Part shown: positions 5,799 to 7,262 of the stretch, piece after piece
Layout: the number at the start of each line of letters is the position of its first letter
Position numbering within the stretch: position 1 is the stretch's first letter
Origin: CAMEON01 sp045577755
GTDB taxonomy: Bacteria > Bacillota > Clostridia > Oscillospirales > CAG-272
Assembly: GCA_045577755.1 (NCBI GenBank)
Contig: JAZNJA010000189.1
Location: 1-7,262 of the forward strand
Reading direction: 5' to 3'
Length of the DNA stretch: 7,262 bases
The notes under the pieces: model-generated
Told to the model about the DNA's origin: nothing
The model's database searches: none
Seen by the model: only the letters and a program-made list of their open reading frames with translations
Made by a program: the position numbers and the translations under genes

Positions 5799-5847
5799 GG
5801 ACCGCGGAAGCGGAGGAAGGCTCCGCTCCCCCGTTACGCGGCGGTCC
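5799..5847. other. branched hairpin between convergent terminators
   Basis: GGACCGC (5799-5805) pairs with GCGGTCC (5841-5847) and encloses a second perfect hairpin, AGCGGAG (5809-5815) with CTCCGCT (5821-5827) around a five-base loop. There is no T-run on either side. It lies beyond the plus-strand terminator and beyond the minus-strand terminator, so neither neighbouring gene should normally transcribe it. It may be a small palindromic repeat or a decayed element. The rest of 5777-5888 shows nothing else. Confidence 0.4.
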
Positions 5848-5888
5848 GTCCTCGCGGTGAGCCTCGGACGCGGGCGACTTCACGGCGA

Positions 5889-5930
5889 GAAAAAGCAGGA
5901 CGCGCCGCGGATTGCGGCGCGTCCTGCTTG
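5889..5930 (-). terminator. intrinsic terminator of the GHL10 hydrolase gene
   Basis: Read on the minus strand, AAGCAGGACGCGCCGC (5914-5929) is perfectly complementary to 5893-5908, giving a 16-bp stem with a five-base loop, followed by TTTTT (complement of 5890-5894). It starts 29 bases past the stop codon of the hydrolase. It is one of the strongest structures in the window. Confidence 0.95.
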
Positions 5931-5957
5931 TGTCGGGAGAATCTGTCGGGCCCATCC

Positions 5958-7262
5958 TCAGTCGGTGGCCTCGGCGGTCTCCTTGTGCCAGGTGACCTCG
6001 TGGAGGTAGGCAGAGAAGGGAACGTGCTCCTCCTTGGTTCCGGAGATGATGGTGCCGTTTCCGACGTCCCACAGATACTGGTAGCAGAAGACGGTGATGC
6101 CCACGCACTTCTCCAGCTCCTCGGTGTGCTTCAGGGAGCGGAGCATGATGTCCTTGTGGCGGGTCCACTCATCCTTGCCGGCGGCACCCGCGTAGTTATC
6201 CACGCCCGAGAGAGCTTTACCGAAGGACATACCCACGATGAGGCTGACGTACTCGGTGTCGATGATATCCTGCCAGATCTTGCAGGTCTTGTCGAATGCC
6301 CAGGAGGCGTGCTCAAAGCCGAAGTAGACCTGAGGCATGATGTAATCGATGTAACCGGGACCTCCGCACCAGGTATCCACGTCGGCGTAGTGGCTGTCCC
6401 GCACGGTGTTGATGTTGCCCGCGGGGGAGATGCCGAAGAGGGCGCGGAGATCGTGAGTCTTGACGGTGGCGTACAGCTCGGCCACCAGGGTGCTCAGGCA
6501 CTCCTTGCGCCAGCTTGCCAGATCCAGCTTGCCGCCGTCCTTCTTGTAGTAGTTGTAGGCCTTGGCGTCAAAGGACGCGTCGGTGGTGGGATAGAAGTAG
6601 TCGTCCATATGGATGCCGTCCATATCGTACTTGGCGAGGATCTCGGCGGCACCGTCGCAGATGAGCTTTCTCACCTCGGGATGGGCGATGTTGAGGTACC
6701 AGTTCTTATTGACGAAAACGATGTAGTCACCTCTCTTGGCGTTGTCGTTGTACCACTGCTTCATGAGGTACTTGTCATCGATCTGCTGAATCTCGGCATC
6801 GGTCATGCCGCGCATGGGATTGATCCAACCGTGAAGCGAAAGACCGCGCTCCTTGCAAAGCTCCACGATGATGGCAACGGGGTCGTACTTGAAATCCCCC
6901 GCGTAGGAGCCGACGCAGTAACGGCTGGGGGGATAGACCTCGGAGGGATACATACTGTCAGCGTTGGGACGGAGCTGAAGGACCACGGTATTGAAGCCGT
7001 CGCTGACCACGTTGTTCAGCACCTTCTCCATGCGGCCGCGGAAATCTGCCTCGGAGCGCTGAGACGAGCCGGCAGTATAGATAGACTGGAGATCAAACTG
7101 GGAGAGCCAGATCGCCTTCCAGTCGGTATCAATGGTCTCGGGGTTGGAGGGGACGAAGGGAATGGTTCCGTCGGGGGTCTTTTCGGTTTCGGGCTCGGTG
7201 GGAGCCTCGGTGGGAGCTTCGGTGGTGACAGGCTCGGTGACGGGATCGGTCATAGGGGCGGT
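5958..7262 (-). CDS. GHL10 (DUF187) family glycoside hydrolase, N-terminus outside window
   Basis: 434 residues are visible and the frame stays open through the right edge. The first in-frame ATG (7251-7253) lies inside a Thr/Glu/Pro-rich linker, which usually follows a signal peptide or lipobox, so the real start is probably beyond the window. After the linker the sequence follows the GHL10 barrel: KAIWLSQFD, FNTVVLQLRPNADSMYPSE, GWINPMRG (about 6807-6830), NLNIAHPEVR-like WYLNIAHPEVR, MDGIHMDDYFYP (6589-6623), FGISPAGN (about 6414-6437) and YIDYIMPQVYFGF. The Asp pair in HMDDY is the likely catalytic region of the family. Relatives include B. subtilis YngK and E. coli DigH, the latter shown to cleave peptidoglycan strands lacking stem peptides. 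The substrate here is inferred, not seen. The gene ends convergently with the large surface protein gene and has its own terminator. A role in cell-wall turnover is likely, and another polysaccharide is possible. Confidence 0.9.
   Translation of the reverse strand, partial: TAPMTDPVTEPVTTEAPTEAPTEPETEKTPDGTIPFVPSNPETIDTDWKAIWLSQFDLQSIYTAGSSQRSEADFRGRMEKVLNNVVSDGFNTVVLQLRPNADSMYPSEVYPPSRYCVGSYAGDFKYDPVAIIVELCKERGLSLHGWINPMRGMTDAEIQQIDDKYLMKQWYNDNAKRGDYIVFVNKNWYLNIAHPEVRKLICDGAAEILAKYDMDGIHMDDYFYPTTDASFDAKAYNYYKKDGGKLDLASWRKECLSTLVAELYATVKTHDLRALFGISPAGNINTVRDSHYADVDTWCGGPGYIDYIMPQVYFGFEHASWAFDKTCKIWQDIIDTEYVSLIVGMSFGKALSGVDNYAGAAGKDEWTRHKDIMLRSLKHTEELEKCVGITVFCYQYLWDVGNGTIISGTKEEHVPFSAYLHEVTWHKETAEATD

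Noticed and set aside
717..5845. Shared 12-mer TTACGCGGCGGT at 717-728 and 5834-5845
   Set aside because: One 12-base match within 7 kb of GC-rich sequence is expected by chance, and the flanks do not align.
5617..6168. A 183-codon minus-strand frame across the convergent gap
   Set aside because: It runs through both terminators and overlaps the end of the hydrolase in another frame, with an Arg/Pro-rich shadow composition.

Overview
The window looks like a stretch of chromosome from a high-GC member of the Clostridia (Bacillota), probably a gut Oscillospiraceae-like organism. The reasons are strong AGGAGG-type ribosome binding sites, a Gram-positive L10 leader with an attenuator in front of rplJ, and a large exported protein built from repeats I associate with gut Firmicutes surface proteins. 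The species cannot be named from the sequence.

Layout, left to right. (1) Bases 1-236 hold no gene: a perfect palindrome near the left edge and the intrinsic terminator that closes the rplJ-rplL operon. (2) Bases 237-1600, minus strand: a complete ribosomal stalk operon. It has a near-consensus sigma-A promoter, a leader of about 236 nt with an L10-type structure and an attenuator, then rplJ (L10), a 158-bp gap with small hairpins, rplL (L7/L12) and the terminator. Neither rplK/rplA nor rpoB is adjacent, so the operon looks detached from the usual cluster. (3) Bases 1597-2014: a divergent intergenic region. No gene is visible in 1597-1799. A second near-consensus promoter at 1800-1828 faces right and is followed by a leader of about 180 nt with hairpins and three copies of a 10-mer. 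(4) Bases 2015-5653, plus strand: one 1212-residue exported, repeat-rich protein. Its parts are a signal peptide, a beta-rich N-terminal domain, an Ig-like domain, an array of Cys/His repeats, an unrecognised domain and four aromatic C-terminal repeats of about 75 residues. (5) Bases 5654-5957: a convergent intergenic region with one strong terminator for each side and a branched hairpin between them. (6) Bases 5958-7262, minus strand: a GHL10 (DUF187)-type glycoside hydrolase with a Thr/Glu/Pro-rich linker, whose N-terminus lies beyond the right edge.

How the parts relate. rplJ-rplL supplies the ribosomal stalk, and the leader plausibly lets L10 limit its own synthesis. The large protein and the hydrolase are both probably extracellular and may act at the cell wall. 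They are convergent and separately terminated, so they are not an operon and a functional link is only a guess. The least explained elements are the large protein's domain combination and the structured leader in front of it.
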